Below are positions 1 to 8,544 of a stretch of DNA of 64,000 bases, piece by piece. The stretch lies in the NCBI GenBank assembly GCA_902771935.1, contig CACXYM010000005.1, forward strand, positions 1-64,000, written 5' to 3'. A model generated the notes under the pieces. The model made no database searches. It saw nothing but the letters and a program-made list of their open reading frames with translations, and was not told where the DNA came from. Source of the DNA: an uncultured Bacteroidales bacterium (GTDB lineage: Bacteria; Bacteroidota; Bacteroidia; Bacteroidales; Paludibacteraceae). Position numbers and translations under genes: made by a program. Position 1 is the stretch's first letter, and the number at the start of each line of letters is the position of its first letter.

Positions 1-351
1 GATAAAGAGCCTGTGTTACCTTGCCCACCAGTAATAGAACAAAAAGCTGCGATAGAACATCCACAACAACATGATCTACGACCTATTTCCGTCATCAAAA
101 TTGATAGCCGGGTGCTGAAAATTGTGAGCGCTATTGGTCAACAATCGCTTCCTCGACGACAGATTCTGGCTGAGCTAGGACTAAAGCAAAAAAGTCGCAA
201 ATCTTTTGTAGATAATTATCTTAAGCCGGCATGCACTCTAGGCTATATTAATTTCGCTTTTCCGGCATCACCCAATAAACCTGAACAAGCTTACCGACTC
301 ACCGACAAAGGCATAGAACTATATAATCAATTGACCAAGAAAACAGATTAA
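1..351 (+). CDS. C-terminal fragment of a winged-helix-tailed protein (5' end outside window)
   Basis: The reading frame is open from base 1 and ends at a TAA at 349-351, so this is the 3' end of a longer gene. About 116 residues are visible. The last 75 or so look like a winged-helix module (KIVSAIG..., RRQILAELGL, SFVDNYLKPA, YRLTDKGIELYNQL). That kind of tail is common at the end of Bacteroidota AlbA_2/AAA_4-type ATP-binding regulators and of some Fic-domain proteins. The catalytic or ATP-binding part lies upstream of the window, so no function can be assigned. The GTG at 13 is internal and is not taken as a start. The winged-helix reading is family recognition; the parent family is a guess. 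Confidence 0.6.
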   Translation, partial: DKEPVLPCPPVIEQKAAIEHPQQHDLRPISVIKIDSRVLKIVSAIGQQSLPRRQILAELGLKQKSRKSFVDNYLKPACTLGYINFAFPASPNKPEQAYRLTDKGIELYNQLTKKTD

Positions 352-777
352 TTAAGTTCCCTTACACTACAATTTGAAGGATATACACAACAAGGATTAT
401 TCCGTTGTGTAAACATTCAGAGTGGGGCTCCTGCCTCGCTCTTTTTTCTTCACTTTCCACTTTCCGCCTTCCATTGCTTATACCTTGTGTCTTTCCACCT
501 TATCCCATCTTGTCTCTTTTCTTTCAACAAAAAAATAAAAAGCTATCACCCACCTTCCAATCACCCACCTTCCTCTCACCCACCTTCCTTTCACTCAATA
601 ACATACATAGTAGCCTGTATCTTTTTTTCGTTCTTCACAACGTCACACCTCCATGCAAAATAAATACATGCTACTATTATCTTTCTCTTCTCTCCTCTAC
701 TCTACAGCAGCTTGTTATAACAGTACCCTGTATTTTTTTATCTAAAATCATATAGCATGTATTTTTTGCTCAATCAC
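352..777. other. Pyrimidine-rich spacer without a credible gene
   Basis: About 425 bases between the stop of the first gene and the promoter of the acetyltransferase gene. The + strand is strongly C/T-rich and holds the 15-bp tandem repeat listed separately. An open frame at 405-755 translates to a Ser/Leu/Phe/Pro-rich composition with no domain and no promoter, and looks like a consequence of the pyrimidine bias. I see no tRNA and no terminator-like hairpin. Confidence 0.6.
546..590. repeat. 15-bp tandem repeat, three copies
   Basis: The 13-mer TCACCCACCTTCC occurs at 546-558, 561-573 and 576-588, each followed by two variable bases, giving a period of 15 bp. A fourth, decayed start (TCACTCAA) follows at 591. 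It lies in a non-coding pyrimidine-rich spacer. Confidence 0.85.
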
Positions 778-809
778 TTGTGTATACCAAATTATTGTTG
801 TACTTTTGC
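778..809 (+). promoter_or_regulatory. Bacteroidota-type promoter of the elaA gene
   Basis: TTG at 778-780 and TACTTTTGC at 801-809 are separated by 20 bases, matching the TTTG-N19/20-TAnnTTTG promoter of the phylum. The start codon lies at 830, giving a leader of about 15 bases. Confidence 0.7.
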
Positions 810-829
810 AGCGGATTTGAACAAAACAA

Positions 830-1291
830 ATGCAAGAACTAAACATAAATATTAAGACTTTTGAGCAATTAACAACACACGAACTATATGAAATATTGCG
901 TGCTCGGTTTATGGTATTTGTGATGGAACAACATTGTGACTATCCAGACCCAGATAGAGTAGATTACAATGCCATTCATTTTTTCATTATGGAAAAGAAT
1001 GAGGTTGTTTCTTATGCTCGTTTATTCCAAAAAGAAGGGTCTGACACTTGGCGTTTCGGTCGTATGCTGACCACAATTCGCGGTAAAGGATATGCTAAGC
1101 GTTTGCTCAAGGAAATAATAGCTTATACCAAGCAAATGGGCGCGTCCTCTTTGTCAATAGAAGCACAAATGCATGCGGTGCGGTTCTATGAGAAATTTGG
1201 ATTCAAAACGTATGGGAAACCATTCCTGGATGCTGGCATAGAACATATAGAAATGATTAATAAACAGATACAAGAAATGGAGCAAAAGTAA
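830..1291 (+). CDS. elaA: GNAT family N-acetyltransferase, ElaA type
   Basis: The 153-residue protein has the ElaA layout. The N-terminal ELYEILRARFMVFVMEQ helix is followed by the beta strands and by the acetyl-CoA-binding turn RGKGYAKRLL at about residues 83-92. The C-terminal motif AVRFYEKFGFKTYG is typical of GNAT enzymes. It presumably transfers an acetyl group to a small molecule or protein amine in the cytoplasm; the natural substrate of ElaA proteins is not established. Length matches the family. It is a single-gene unit with its own promoter just upstream and a strong terminator directly after it. Confidence 0.88.
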   Translation: MQELNINIKTFEQLTTHELYEILRARFMVFVMEQHCDYPDPDRVDYNAIHFFIMEKNEVVSYARLFQKEGSDTWRFGRMLTTIRGKGYAKRLLKEIIAYTKQMGASSLSIEAQMHAVRFYEKFGFKTYGKPFLDAGIEHIEMINKQIQEMEQK

Positions 1292-1318
1292 GGAACCGTC
1301 GATAGAACGGAATACCGG

Positions 1319-1353
1319 AAAAGTGCATGTTTTTTACGAAACTTGCACTTTTT
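1319..1353 (+). terminator. Intrinsic terminator after elaA
   Basis: AAAAGTGCA (1319-1327) pairs perfectly with TGCACTTTT (1344-1352) across a 16-base loop, and the 3' arm runs into a T tract. It sits 27 bases after the elaA stop and just before the typA promoter. Confidence 0.75.
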
Positions 1354-1354
1354 A

Positions 1355-1387
1355 TTTGCATATATGCAAAAAAAGCAGTACTTTTGC
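1355..1387 (+). promoter_or_regulatory. Promoter of the typA operon with the A-tract/GCAG core
   Basis: TTTG at 1355-1358, 20-base spacer, TACTTTTGC at 1379-1387. The spacer ends in AAAAAAAGCAG, the same core found at the tRNA genes of this window. The leader (about 1393-1443) contains an alternating GC stretch with GCGTAAGCGC at 1412-1421 and could fold. Confidence 0.8.
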
Positions 1388-1443
1388 GGGCTGATTGTGT
1401 GCGCAAGCGTCGCGTAAGCGCGCATAATATTAAATTATTGAAT

Positions 1444-3252
1444 ATGCAAAAGATACGAAATATAGCAATTATTGCTCATGTTGACCACGGCAAAACGACG
1501 TTGGTTGACAAGATGTTGTACACGGCTAAGGTTGTACAAGAGTCGCGCCAAGAAGGCGTGGCAAACAAGGAGTTGATATTGGATAATAACGACTTGGAGC
1601 GTGAACGCGGTATCACTATTCTTGCGAAGAACGTAGCGATTAACTACAAGGGTTACAAGATTAACATCATCGACACTCCGGGTCACGCGGATTTCGGTGG
1701 TGAAGTAGAGCGTGTGCTGAACATGGCAGACGGCGTACTGCTTTTGGTGGATGCGTTCGAAGGTCCTATGCCACAGACACGTTTTGTGCTGCAAAAAGCA
1801 TTGGAACTGAACCTGAAACCGATAGTGGTTATCAATAAAGTGGATAAACTTAATTGCCGTCCGGAAGAAGTGCAAGAAGCCGTGTTTGATTTGATGGTGA
1901 ACTTGGATGCAAACGACGATCAGTTGGACTTCCAAACTATTTTCGGTTCGGCTAAGAACGGCTGGATGAGTACCGATTATCGCAAGCCAACGACGGATTT
2001 GACAGCACTGATGGATGCCATAATCGAGTATATTCCGGAGCCGGAAGTGTTAGAAGGTACTCCTCAAATGCTGATTACGTCGTTGGACTATAACCCATAC
2101 GTAGGACGCATAGCCATCGGCCGGGTGCATCGTGGCACGCTGTGCGACGGACAAACCGTTTGTCTGGCTAAGAAAGACGGCACCAAAGTGCGTACCAAAA
2201 TTAAGGAGTTACACACTTTTGAAGGCATGGGTCATGTGAAGACCGATGCCGTTTCCTCGGGCGATATATGCGCACTCATCGGAATAGAAGGCTTCGAAAT
2301 CGGAGACACAATATGCGATGTGGAGAATCCGGAACCGCTGGATCCGATAGCTATTGACGAGCCGACGATGTCGATGGTGTTCACGATTAACGATAGTCCG
2401 TTCTTTGGACAGGATGGTAAGTATGTGACCTCCCGTCATATCCATGACCGTTTGATGAAAGAGTTGGAGAAGAACTTGGCACTTCGTGTAGAGCCGAGCG
2501 TGAACGATTCGTCATGGACGGTATTCGGGCGTGGTGTACTGCATCTGTCGGTATTGATTGAGACCATGCGCCGCGAAGGATATGAACTGCAAGTAGGTCA
2601 GCCGCAAGTCATCATCAAAGAGATTGATGGCGTGAAATGTGAGCCGGTCGAGCAGTTGACGGTAAATACGCCGGAAGAGTGTTCTGGTAAAATCATAGAG
2701 TTCGTGACTGTTCGCAAAGGCGAGATGACGAAGATGGAATTGGTGAATGACCGTGTTCAACTCGAGTTCACTATCCCAAGTCGCGGCATTATGGGTATGC
2801 GTACGTACGTGATGAACGTGAGTGCAGGTGAAGCAATTATGGCACACCGATTCCTTGAGTATCAGCCGTATAAAGGCGAGATGCCGACACGAATCAACGG
2901 TAGCCTGATAGCAATGGAAGGTGGAACGGCTTCGGCTTATGCGTTAGATAAGCTGCAAGATCGCGGACGATTCTTCATTGAGCCGCAGGAAGAGGTTTAT
3001 GCCGGACAAGTGGTCGGTGAGAACGCCAAAGAAGGTGACATCGTGATTAATGTGGTGAAAGCGAAGAACCTGACGAATATGCGTTCTAAATCGGCTGACG
3101 ATAAGGCGATATTGCCACCCGCAATCAAGTTCTCGCTGGAGGAAGCGCTCGAATACATCAAAGTAGACGAATACGTGGAAGTGACACCTCACTTCATGCG
3201 TATCCGCAAAATTATTCTCGATGAACTCGAGAGAAAACGTGCTAATAGATAA
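1444..3252 (+). CDS. typA: Translational GTPase TypA/BipA
   Basis: A 602-residue EF-G-like GTPase that binds the 70S ribosome and assists 50S assembly and stress adaptation. Visible G motifs: [10 protein letters not shown] (G1, residues 11-20), ERERGITI (G2), [12 protein letters not shown] (G3) and NKVD (G4). The C-terminal part contains the BipA-specific [12 protein letters not shown] segment. The frame is open upstream to 1327, but the ATG at 1444 gives the conserved [17 protein letters not shown] start and lies after the promoter, so the longer version is rejected. First gene of a tightly packed operon with tig, mpl, the dCMP deaminase gene and ctpA. Confidence 0.96.
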   Translation: MQKIRNIAIIAHVDHGKTTLVDKMLYTAKVVQESRQEGVANKELILDNNDLERERGITILAKNVAINYKGYKINIIDTPGHADFGGEVERVLNMADGVLLLVDAFEGPMPQTRFVLQKALELNLKPIVVINKVDKLNCRPEEVQEAVFDLMVNLDANDDQLDFQTIFGSAKNGWMSTDYRKPTTDLTALMDAIIEYIPEPEVLEGTPQMLITSLDYNPYVGRIAIGRVHRGTLCDGQTVCLAKKDGTKVRTKIKELHTFEGMGHVKTDAVSSGDICALIGIEGFEIGDTICDVENPEPLDPIAIDEPTMSMVFTINDSPFFGQDGKYVTSRHIHDRLMKELEKNLALRVEPSVNDSSWTVFGRGVLHLSVLIETMRREGYELQVGQPQVIIKEIDGVKCEPVEQLTVNTPEECSGKIIEFVTVRKGEMTKMELVNDRVQLEFTIPSRGIMGMRTYVMNVSAGEAIMAHRFLEYQPYKGEMPTRINGSLIAMEGGTASAYALDKLQDRGRFFIEPQEEVYAGQVVGENAKEGDIVINVVKAKNLTNMRSKSADDKAILPPAIKFSLEEALEYIKVDEYVEVTPHFMRIRKIILDELERKRANR

Positions 3253-3268
3253 AACAATATAAACAATT

Positions 3269-4357
3269 ATGCAAATTACAAAATCAGAGATTAAAGATTT
3301 GACCGGCGTCATCACGATGGTAGTAGAGCCGGCCGATTATCAAGAAGAAGTGCAGAAAGAACTGCGTCACATTCGTCAGAAGGCTAATATTCCTGGCTTC
3401 CGTCCGGGAATGGTGCCAATGGGAATGGTGAAGAAAATGTATGGCAAGGGAGTTCTTGCTGAGGTCATTAACAAAACGATCGGCGCTAAATTAGGCGAGT
3501 ATATCGAAGCTGAGAAGCTGAATATACTGGGTGATCCGCTGCCAAACGAAGAACTGACTCCCGAAATGGATTTGGATAATCAAGACACCTTCACTTTCGC
3601 TTTCGATATTGCTGTTGCTCCTGAGTTTGAAGCGAAGTTGGATGGTAAAACCAAACTGCCAAAGTATGTCATTGACGTTACTGACGAGATGGTGAACAAG
3701 CAGGTTGAGGCTTATGCCAATCGTTTTGGCGAGTATATTCCTGAAGACAAGGAGAAAGGCACAAAAGCCGAAGTTAAGCCTTGCAAAGTAGATACAGAGT
3801 TGTTCGCGAAAGTATATGGCGAAAATGCTCCGAAAGATGAGGCAGAGTTCCGCGCTAGAGTGAAAGAAGATATTGCTCAAAGCCTGGATAAAGATTGCGA
3901 ATATCGTTTCGGCCTGGATGTAAAAGCTGCTATTCTCAAGAAGATGGAGAAAGTGGAATTCCCAAATGCTTTCCTCCGTCGTTGGGTGCTGGCAACGAAT
4001 AAGGAAATGACCGAAGAGCAAGTGGATAAGGACTTTGATGCTATGCTCAAAGAGTTGAAGTGGCATCTGGCTAAAGACCAACTAATGAAAGCATTCGAAA
4101 TCAAAGTGGAGAAAGAAGACGTTGAGGCTTTTGCAAAAGAAGTGGCACGTCTGCAATTCACCCAATATGGTTTGATGCATATCGATGACCAATATTTGAC
4201 GAACTATGCGAACGAGATGCTGAAGAACGAGAACCAACTTCGCGGCATCGTTGAGCGCGTAGCAGAGAATAAGATTTACGAGGCTGTTAAGGGCGTGGCA
4301 AAAGTAGAAGAGAAAAAGATTAGCCACGAAGATTTCGGCAAATTGTTTAAAGACTAA
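3269..4357 (+). CDS. tig: Trigger factor lacking the PPIase domain
   Basis: Ribosome-associated chaperone that receives nascent chains at the exit tunnel. The N-terminal ribosome-binding domain is intact (GFRPGMVP at residues 43-50), as are the arms and C-terminal chaperone region (KVDTELFAKVYGENAPKDEAEFRARVKE at about 173 onward, then AFLRRWVLA and DQYLTNYANEMLK). The protein has only 362 residues against roughly 430-450 usual. The N-domain passes straight from about residue 156 (FGEYIPED) into the C-terminal region at about 173, so the FKBP-type prolyl isomerase insert is absent. There is no frameshift: one clean frame. It follows typA by 16 bases and its TAA overlaps the mpl ATG. In many genomes tig lies beside clpPX; here it does not. 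Confidence 0.93.
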   Translation: MQITKSEIKDLTGVITMVVEPADYQEEVQKELRHIRQKANIPGFRPGMVPMGMVKKMYGKGVLAEVINKTIGAKLGEYIEAEKLNILGDPLPNEELTPEMDLDNQDTFTFAFDIAVAPEFEAKLDGKTKLPKYVIDVTDEMVNKQVEAYANRFGEYIPEDKEKGTKAEVKPCKVDTELFAKVYGENAPKDEAEFRARVKEDIAQSLDKDCEYRFGLDVKAAILKKMEKVEFPNAFLRRWVLATNKEMTEEQVDKDFDAMLKELKWHLAKDQLMKAFEIKVEKEDVEAFAKEVARLQFTQYGLMHIDDQYLTNYANEMLKNENQLRGIVERVAENKIYEAVKGVAKVEEKKISHEDFGKLFKD

Positions 4358-5676
4358 TGCGGATACACTTTATCGCCATAGGTGGTGCAGCAATGCATAA
4401 TCTTGCCATGGCAGTAGCCAGCAAGCATGGATACGTAGTGACGGGTTCGGATGACGAAATCTTCGACCCGGCACTTACGCATTTGCGCGAAGCAGGATTG
4501 TTGCCCGATGAAATGGGGTGGCATCCGGAACGAATAACGCCGGATATTGATGCTATTATCTTGGGAATGCATGCTCGGGAAGATAATCCCGAATTGGTGC
4601 GTGCTCGTGAGTTGGGCATAAAGATTTACTCATTCCCAGAGTATCTGTATGAGCAAACGAAAGACAAGATTCGTATCGTAGTAGGCGGTTCGCACGGAAA
4701 AACGACTACCACTTCCATGATTCTGTATGTACTCAACCGTTTGGGCATCGAAGCTGATTATATGGTTGGTGCGCAGATAGAAGGCTTTGAGCGCATGGTG
4801 CGCCTGAGCGATACGGCTAAGTATGCTGTCTTTGAAGGCGATGAGTATCTCACCAGTCCGTTGGACTTGCGCAGTAAGTTCCTGTGGTATCATCCGCATT
4901 ATGCCATATTGACAGGAATAGCATGGGATCATATCAATGTCTTCCCCACTTTCCCGCAGTATGTGGATACATTCAGAAAGTTCGTCCATACCATTGAAGA
5001 TACGTTCATCTACTACGAAGGTGATGAGAACTTGCGGATGTTGGCGGCTGAGGCTCCGAAGAATTTAAAGTGCGTTCCCTACAAAGAATATACGGGCGAA
5101 GTGGAGATGCAAGTGTTCGGCAAGCATAATATGCAGAACTTACAGGCAGCCATGTTAGCATGCCATTGCATAGGTGTTAAACCGGAAGATTTCTACCGTG
5201 AGATATCCACTTTTACAGGTGCAAGCAATCGTTTGGAGAAAATATGCGAAACTGAAACGAGTGTTGCTTACAAGGACTTCGCTCATTCGCCATCCAAACT
5301 GAAAGCGACAGTTAATGCTGTGCGCGAACGGTACCCGGACAAACAGTTGGTTGCAGCAATGGAGTTGCATACTTTCTCTTCTCTAATGGCAGAGTTTCTG
5401 CCGCAGTATAAGGGGTGTATGGCGCAAGCGGACAAAGCTTTTGTATATTTCAATCCAAAAGTGATTGAGCACAAGCGTCTGACACCCATTACGGCGGAAG
5501 AAGTGAAACAGGCTTTTGGTACCGCCAATGTGGAAGTGTTCACGGATAGTGAGCAGTTGCAAGAGAAGCTTCGTTCACTGGAGTACAAGAATACGGCTTT
5601 GCTGATGATGTCGAGCGGTACGTTTGACGGAGTAAATATTAACCAGTTTGCAAAAGAATTACTGAGTAATGGATAA
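4357..5676 (+). CDS. mpl: Mpl: UDP-MurNAc : tripeptide ligase (murein recycling)
   Basis: A 439-residue Mur-ligase family enzyme that joins the recycled tripeptide L-Ala-gamma-D-Glu-meso-DAP to UDP-MurNAc in the cytoplasm. The N-terminal Rossmann motif is FIAIGGAAMHNLA and the ATP-binding loop is GGSHGKTTTTSM at about residues 109-120. A later EGDEY acidic motif and a GVKPED linker precede the C-terminal domain. It resembles MurC but begins with the Mpl-type AIGGAAM rather than the MurC GIGG..M..IA pattern. The ATG overlaps the tig stop by one base (TAATG), indicating translational coupling. Confidence 0.92.
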   Translation: MRIHFIAIGGAAMHNLAMAVASKHGYVVTGSDDEIFDPALTHLREAGLLPDEMGWHPERITPDIDAIILGMHAREDNPELVRARELGIKIYSFPEYLYEQTKDKIRIVVGGSHGKTTTTSMILYVLNRLGIEADYMVGAQIEGFERMVRLSDTAKYAVFEGDEYLTSPLDLRSKFLWYHPHYAILTGIAWDHINVFPTFPQYVDTFRKFVHTIEDTFIYYEGDENLRMLAAEAPKNLKCVPYKEYTGEVEMQVFGKHNMQNLQAAMLACHCIGVKPEDFYREISTFTGASNRLEKICETETSVAYKDFAHSPSKLKATVNAVRERYPDKQLVAAMELHTFSSLMAEFLPQYKGCMAQADKAFVYFNPKVIEHKRLTPITAEEVKQAFGTANVEVFTDSEQLQEKLRSLEYKNTALLMMSSGTFDGVNINQFAKELLSNG

Positions 5677-6091
5677 GCAACTTAAACGAGATCACCTCTA
5701 CATGAAGATGGCTCGTACGTGGGCAGAGAATTCTTACTGCGTTCGTCGCAAAGTAGGGGCGTTGATGGTGCGAGATAACATGATTATCTCGGACGGATTC
5801 AACGGCACGCCTTCCGGTTTTGAGAATATCTGCGAAGATGAGAACAATGTTTCCAAGCCGTATGTGCTTCATGCTGAGGCTAATGCGATAACCAAGGTGG
5901 CACGGTCTAACAATTCGTCCGAGGGAGCTACAATTTACATTACGGCATCTCCTTGCATGGAGTGCTCGAAACTGATTATCCAATCGGGTATCAAACGTGT
6001 CGTTTACGGCGAAAAATACCGTCTTATGGATGGTGTAGAACTATTAGAACGTGCCGGCATACAAGTGGATTTTATGCCGTTTGAAAACTAA
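5669..6091 (+). CDS. Deoxycytidylate (dCMP) deaminase family protein
   Basis: A 140-residue zinc-dependent deaminase that should convert dCMP to dUMP for dTTP synthesis. The zinc site is visible as HAEAN (His and catalytic Glu, about residues 71-75) and SPCMEC (two Cys, about 95-100). The N-terminal RRKVGALMVRDNMIISDGFNG is typical of the dCMP deaminase / ComEB group. The start overlaps the end of mpl by 8 bases. ComEB-type symbols are used in Firmicutes, but I leave the symbol empty because competence has not been shown here. Confidence 0.9.
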   Translation: MDKQLKRDHLYMKMARTWAENSYCVRRKVGALMVRDNMIISDGFNGTPSGFENICEDENNVSKPYVLHAEANAITKVARSNNSSEGATIYITASPCMECSKLIIQSGIKRVVYGEKYRLMDGVELLERAGIQVDFMPFEN

Positions 6092-6122
6092 AGTGTCAAA
6101 GTGTCAAAATGTCAAAGTGTCA
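6091..6122. repeat. 8-bp tandem repeat in the spacer before ctpA
   Basis: Four units AAGTGTCA, AAGTGTCA, AAATGTCA, AAGTGTCA run without a gap from 6091 to 6122 and fill the whole spacer between the dCMP deaminase stop and the ctpA start codon at 6123. Confidence 0.9.
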
Positions 6123-7730
6123 ATGAAAAAGTATATCCTACCAACCGTCACAATTGTTTGTCTGTTAATCGGTTTCCTTATTGGAAATGCGATTAGTAAT
6201 AAAGCGAACGCTCAACGTTTCTATATTCAGAACGGCCAACTGTTTGCACAACCTGAGTCGAAAGTGGATCAACTGCTTCAACTTATGCAAAGCGCGTATG
6301 TGGATCCGCTTAATATGGATTCTATAACGGATGAGGCTATGACCGAAATTGTCAAGAAACTGGATCCTCATTCGTCGTATATTCCTAAGAAAGATCTAGA
6401 ATTGGTTAATTCGGAACTATCTTCTTCCTTCTCGGGAATAGGTGTTCAGTTCTCGATTCAGAATGACACCATCGCTATTGTGGCTGTTATTTCCGGTGGA
6501 CCATGTGAAGGTGTCGGTGTGCTTGCCGGCGATAAGATTGTGACCGTTAACGACACCAACTTCACGGGCAAAGGCATCAACAACGAGAAAGTGATGCATA
6601 CACTTCGTGGCGAGAAAGGGACTCAAGTTAAGATTGGCGTTAAGCGTTCAGGAACAGATGAGATACTCTCTTATACGATTACTCGCGGCGATATTCCTGT
6701 ACATTCGGTAGATGCGAAGTTTATGGTCAAACCTACTATTGGTTTTGTTCGTGTCAACAAGTTTGGCGAGAATACCTATAATGAGTTTATTCAGGCTTTG
6801 GCAGAGCTAAAAGCTCAAGGTGCGCAGAAATATATCATCGATTTGCGTGAGAACTCTGGCGGATATATGGACCAAGCGATAAAGATGTGTAACGAATTTT
6901 TGAAGTCGGGCGATTTGATTGTGTATGCGGAAGGTCGTGCTTATCCTCGCTATGATGCTAAGGCCAATGGTGGCGGACGTTTTAAGAATGTGCCGCTTGT
7001 TGTACTGATTGATAACTTTTCGGCGTCAGCTTCTGAGATTTTCTCGGGTGCGATGCAGGATAATGACCGCGCAATCATTATAGGTCGCAGGTCATTTGGT
7101 AAAGGTTTGGTTCAACAGCAAATGCCATTCCCTGACGGTTCAGCAGTACGATTGACGGTTGCTCGTTACTACACACCTTCGGGCAGAAGTATTCAAAAAC
7201 CATATACATTGGGCGATCAAGAAGATTATGACAAGGATTTGCTGGATCGTTATGAGCATGGTGAGTTTTATTCGAAGGATTCGATACATTTAGTTGATAC
7301 GACGAAGTATTATACCAAATCGGGTCGTGTGGTTTACGGAGGTGGTGGCATTATGCCGGATATCTTTGTAGGTCGCGATACGACACTCAATACGCCGTGG
7401 TTTAATCGTTGTGTAAATCATGCTTATACTTATCAGTTTGCTTATCAATATACGGACAAGCATCGGGCAGAGTTGAAGAAGTTTAAGGATTGGCAATCGA
7501 TGGAGAAGCACCTGCTTGCGGCAAACTGGTTGCCGGAGTTTGTGGCATTTGCCAAGAGTAAAGGTGTCGAACCTAATCAAGCCGAGATAGCGAAGTCGAA
7601 ACCGCTTATTACACGACTGATCAATGCTTATATTGTTCGTAATATTTTAGGGGATGAAGGCTTCTTCCCATTGTATGAGCGTGACGATGAGATAACGAAG
7701 AAAGCAGTAGAATATTTAACGAATAACTAG
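6123..7730 (+). CDS. ctpA: C-terminal processing peptidase, S41 family (CtpA/Prc type)
   Basis: A 535-residue periplasmic serine protease that trims or degrades envelope proteins from the C-terminus. An N-terminal hydrophobic segment (residues 4-22) acts as signal anchor. A PDZ domain follows (SSFSGIGVQF ... EGVGVLAGDKIVTVNDTNF), then the peptidase core. By comparison with Prc, the catalytic dyad is Ser at about 302 in FSASASEIF and Lys at about 327 in SFGKGLVQ. The frame is open upstream to 6051, but the ATG at 6123 starts the MKKYILPT signal segment and is preferred. Last gene of the typA operon. Confidence 0.93.
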   Translation: MKKYILPTVTIVCLLIGFLIGNAISNKANAQRFYIQNGQLFAQPESKVDQLLQLMQSAYVDPLNMDSITDEAMTEIVKKLDPHSSYIPKKDLELVNSELSSSFSGIGVQFSIQNDTIAIVAVISGGPCEGVGVLAGDKIVTVNDTNFTGKGINNEKVMHTLRGEKGTQVKIGVKRSGTDEILSYTITRGDIPVHSVDAKFMVKPTIGFVRVNKFGENTYNEFIQALAELKAQGAQKYIIDLRENSGGYMDQAIKMCNEFLKSGDLIVYAEGRAYPRYDAKANGGGRFKNVPLVVLIDNFSASASEIFSGAMQDNDRAIIIGRRSFGKGLVQQQMPFPDGSAVRLTVARYYTPSGRSIQKPYTLGDQEDYDKDLLDRYEHGEFYSKDSIHLVDTTKYYTKSGRVVYGGGGIMPDIFVGRDTTLNTPWFNRCVNHAYTYQFAYQYTDKHRAELKKFKDWQSMEKHLLAANWLPEFVAFAKSKGVEPNQAEIAKSKPLITRLINAYIVRNILGDEGFFPLYERDDEITKKAVEYLTNN

Positions 7731-7752
7731 TTAGTACTTAGTAGATTACGGG

Positions 7753-7796
7753 TTAATCACCCTTTAATCACCTTTTAATCACCCTATAATCACCTT
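7753..7796. repeat. 11-bp tandem repeat (TTAATCACCCT type), four units
   Basis: Units TTAATCACCCT (7753-7763), TTAATCACCTT (7764-7774), TTAATCACCCT (7775-7785) and ATAATCACCTT (7786-7796) follow one another exactly. They lie in the 78-bp spacer between ctpA and rpe. The reverse complement of the same unit forms the array at 33329. Confidence 0.93.
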
Positions 7797-7808
7797 ATTT
7801 TAACTGGT

Positions 7809-8453
7809 ATGAAAGTAATAGCTCCTTCGGTCTTGAGTGCAGACTTTGGCGATTTAAGACGCGACATAGAGATGTTAAACCGCAGCGAAGCAGAATGGAT
7901 TCATGTGGATGTGATGGACGGAACGTTTGTTCCAAATATATCTTTTGGATTCCCGGTTATGGTTCCATTGCGCAAGTATTCGACCAAACCATTGGATGTT
8001 CATTTGATGATCGTTCATCCTGAGAAATACGTTGAGCGTTTTTGCGATGCGGGTGCTTGGTCAGTTGGTTTCCATCTTGAAGCAGTAGATGATCCATTGC
8101 CGATATTGGATTTGATTAAGGCTAAAGGTGTTCGGACGTGTTTGACAATCAATCCGGATATAGATGTGAAGCGTTTGGATCCGTATTTGGACAAAGTGGA
8201 TATGATTCTTCTAATGTCTGTTTTTGCGGGTTTTGGCGGACAGAAATTTATTCCGGAGACGATGGATAAACTTCGTTATGTGAAGGAGCAGATAACTTCA
8301 CGTGGTTTGAAGACGTTAATAGAGATTGATGGTGGTGTGAATGTAGAAAATGCGCACGAATTGTTTGCAGCCGGTGCGGATGTGCTGGTAGCAGGAAGTG
8401 CGGTATTTAATGCTCCCTCGCCTGAAGAAGCGATACACAAGATGCTGAATTAA
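7809..8453 (+). CDS. rpe: Ribulose-phosphate 3-epimerase
   Basis: A 214-residue TIM-barrel enzyme interconverting ribulose-5-phosphate and xylulose-5-phosphate in the pentose phosphate pathway. Diagnostic stretches are APSVLSADFGDL at residues 5-16, HVDVMDGTFVPNISFG at about 33-48, DVHLMIVHPEKYVERF, and FAGFGGQKFIPET, with the phosphate-binding DGGVN and AGSAVF near the end. Length is normal for the family. No clear TAnnTTTG promoter is visible in the spacer, so it may be read through from ctpA across the 11-bp repeats. Confidence 0.95.
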   Translation: MKVIAPSVLSADFGDLRRDIEMLNRSEAEWIHVDVMDGTFVPNISFGFPVMVPLRKYSTKPLDVHLMIVHPEKYVERFCDAGAWSVGFHLEAVDDPLPILDLIKAKGVRTCLTINPDIDVKRLDPYLDKVDMILLMSVFAGFGGQKFIPETMDKLRYVKEQITSRGLKTLIEIDGGVNVENAHELFAAGADVLVAGSAVFNAPSPEEAIHKMLN

Positions 8454-8493
8454 GGCAGATTTTGCGCGAAAGTGACACTTTTTTGCAAAATTA

Positions 8494-8526
8494 TTTGTGT
8501 AGTTCAAAAAAAAGCAGTACTTTTGC
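8494..8526 (+). promoter_or_regulatory. Promoter of tRNA-Cys (and probably sufB)
   Basis: TTTG at 8494-8497, 20-base spacer ending in AAAAAAAAGCAG, TACTTTTGC at 8518-8526. It is 18 bases before the mature tRNA. It is also the only recognisable promoter upstream of sufB. Confidence 0.85.
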
Positions 8527-8544
8527 GGTCGGAATGAGAAAAAT

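Noticed and set aside
405-755. 116-codon open frame on the plus strand in the left spacer
   Set aside because: Composition follows the pyrimidine bias, no promoter or domain, and it spans a tandem repeat whose units have no protein meaning.
1327-1443. Upstream extension of the typA frame
   Set aside because: It would include the terminator stem, the promoter and the leader; the conserved TypA N-terminus starts at 1444.
3491-4081. 196-codon antisense frame within trigger factor
   Set aside because: Shadow of a well-conserved gene; the translation shows no domain and has no promoter on that strand.
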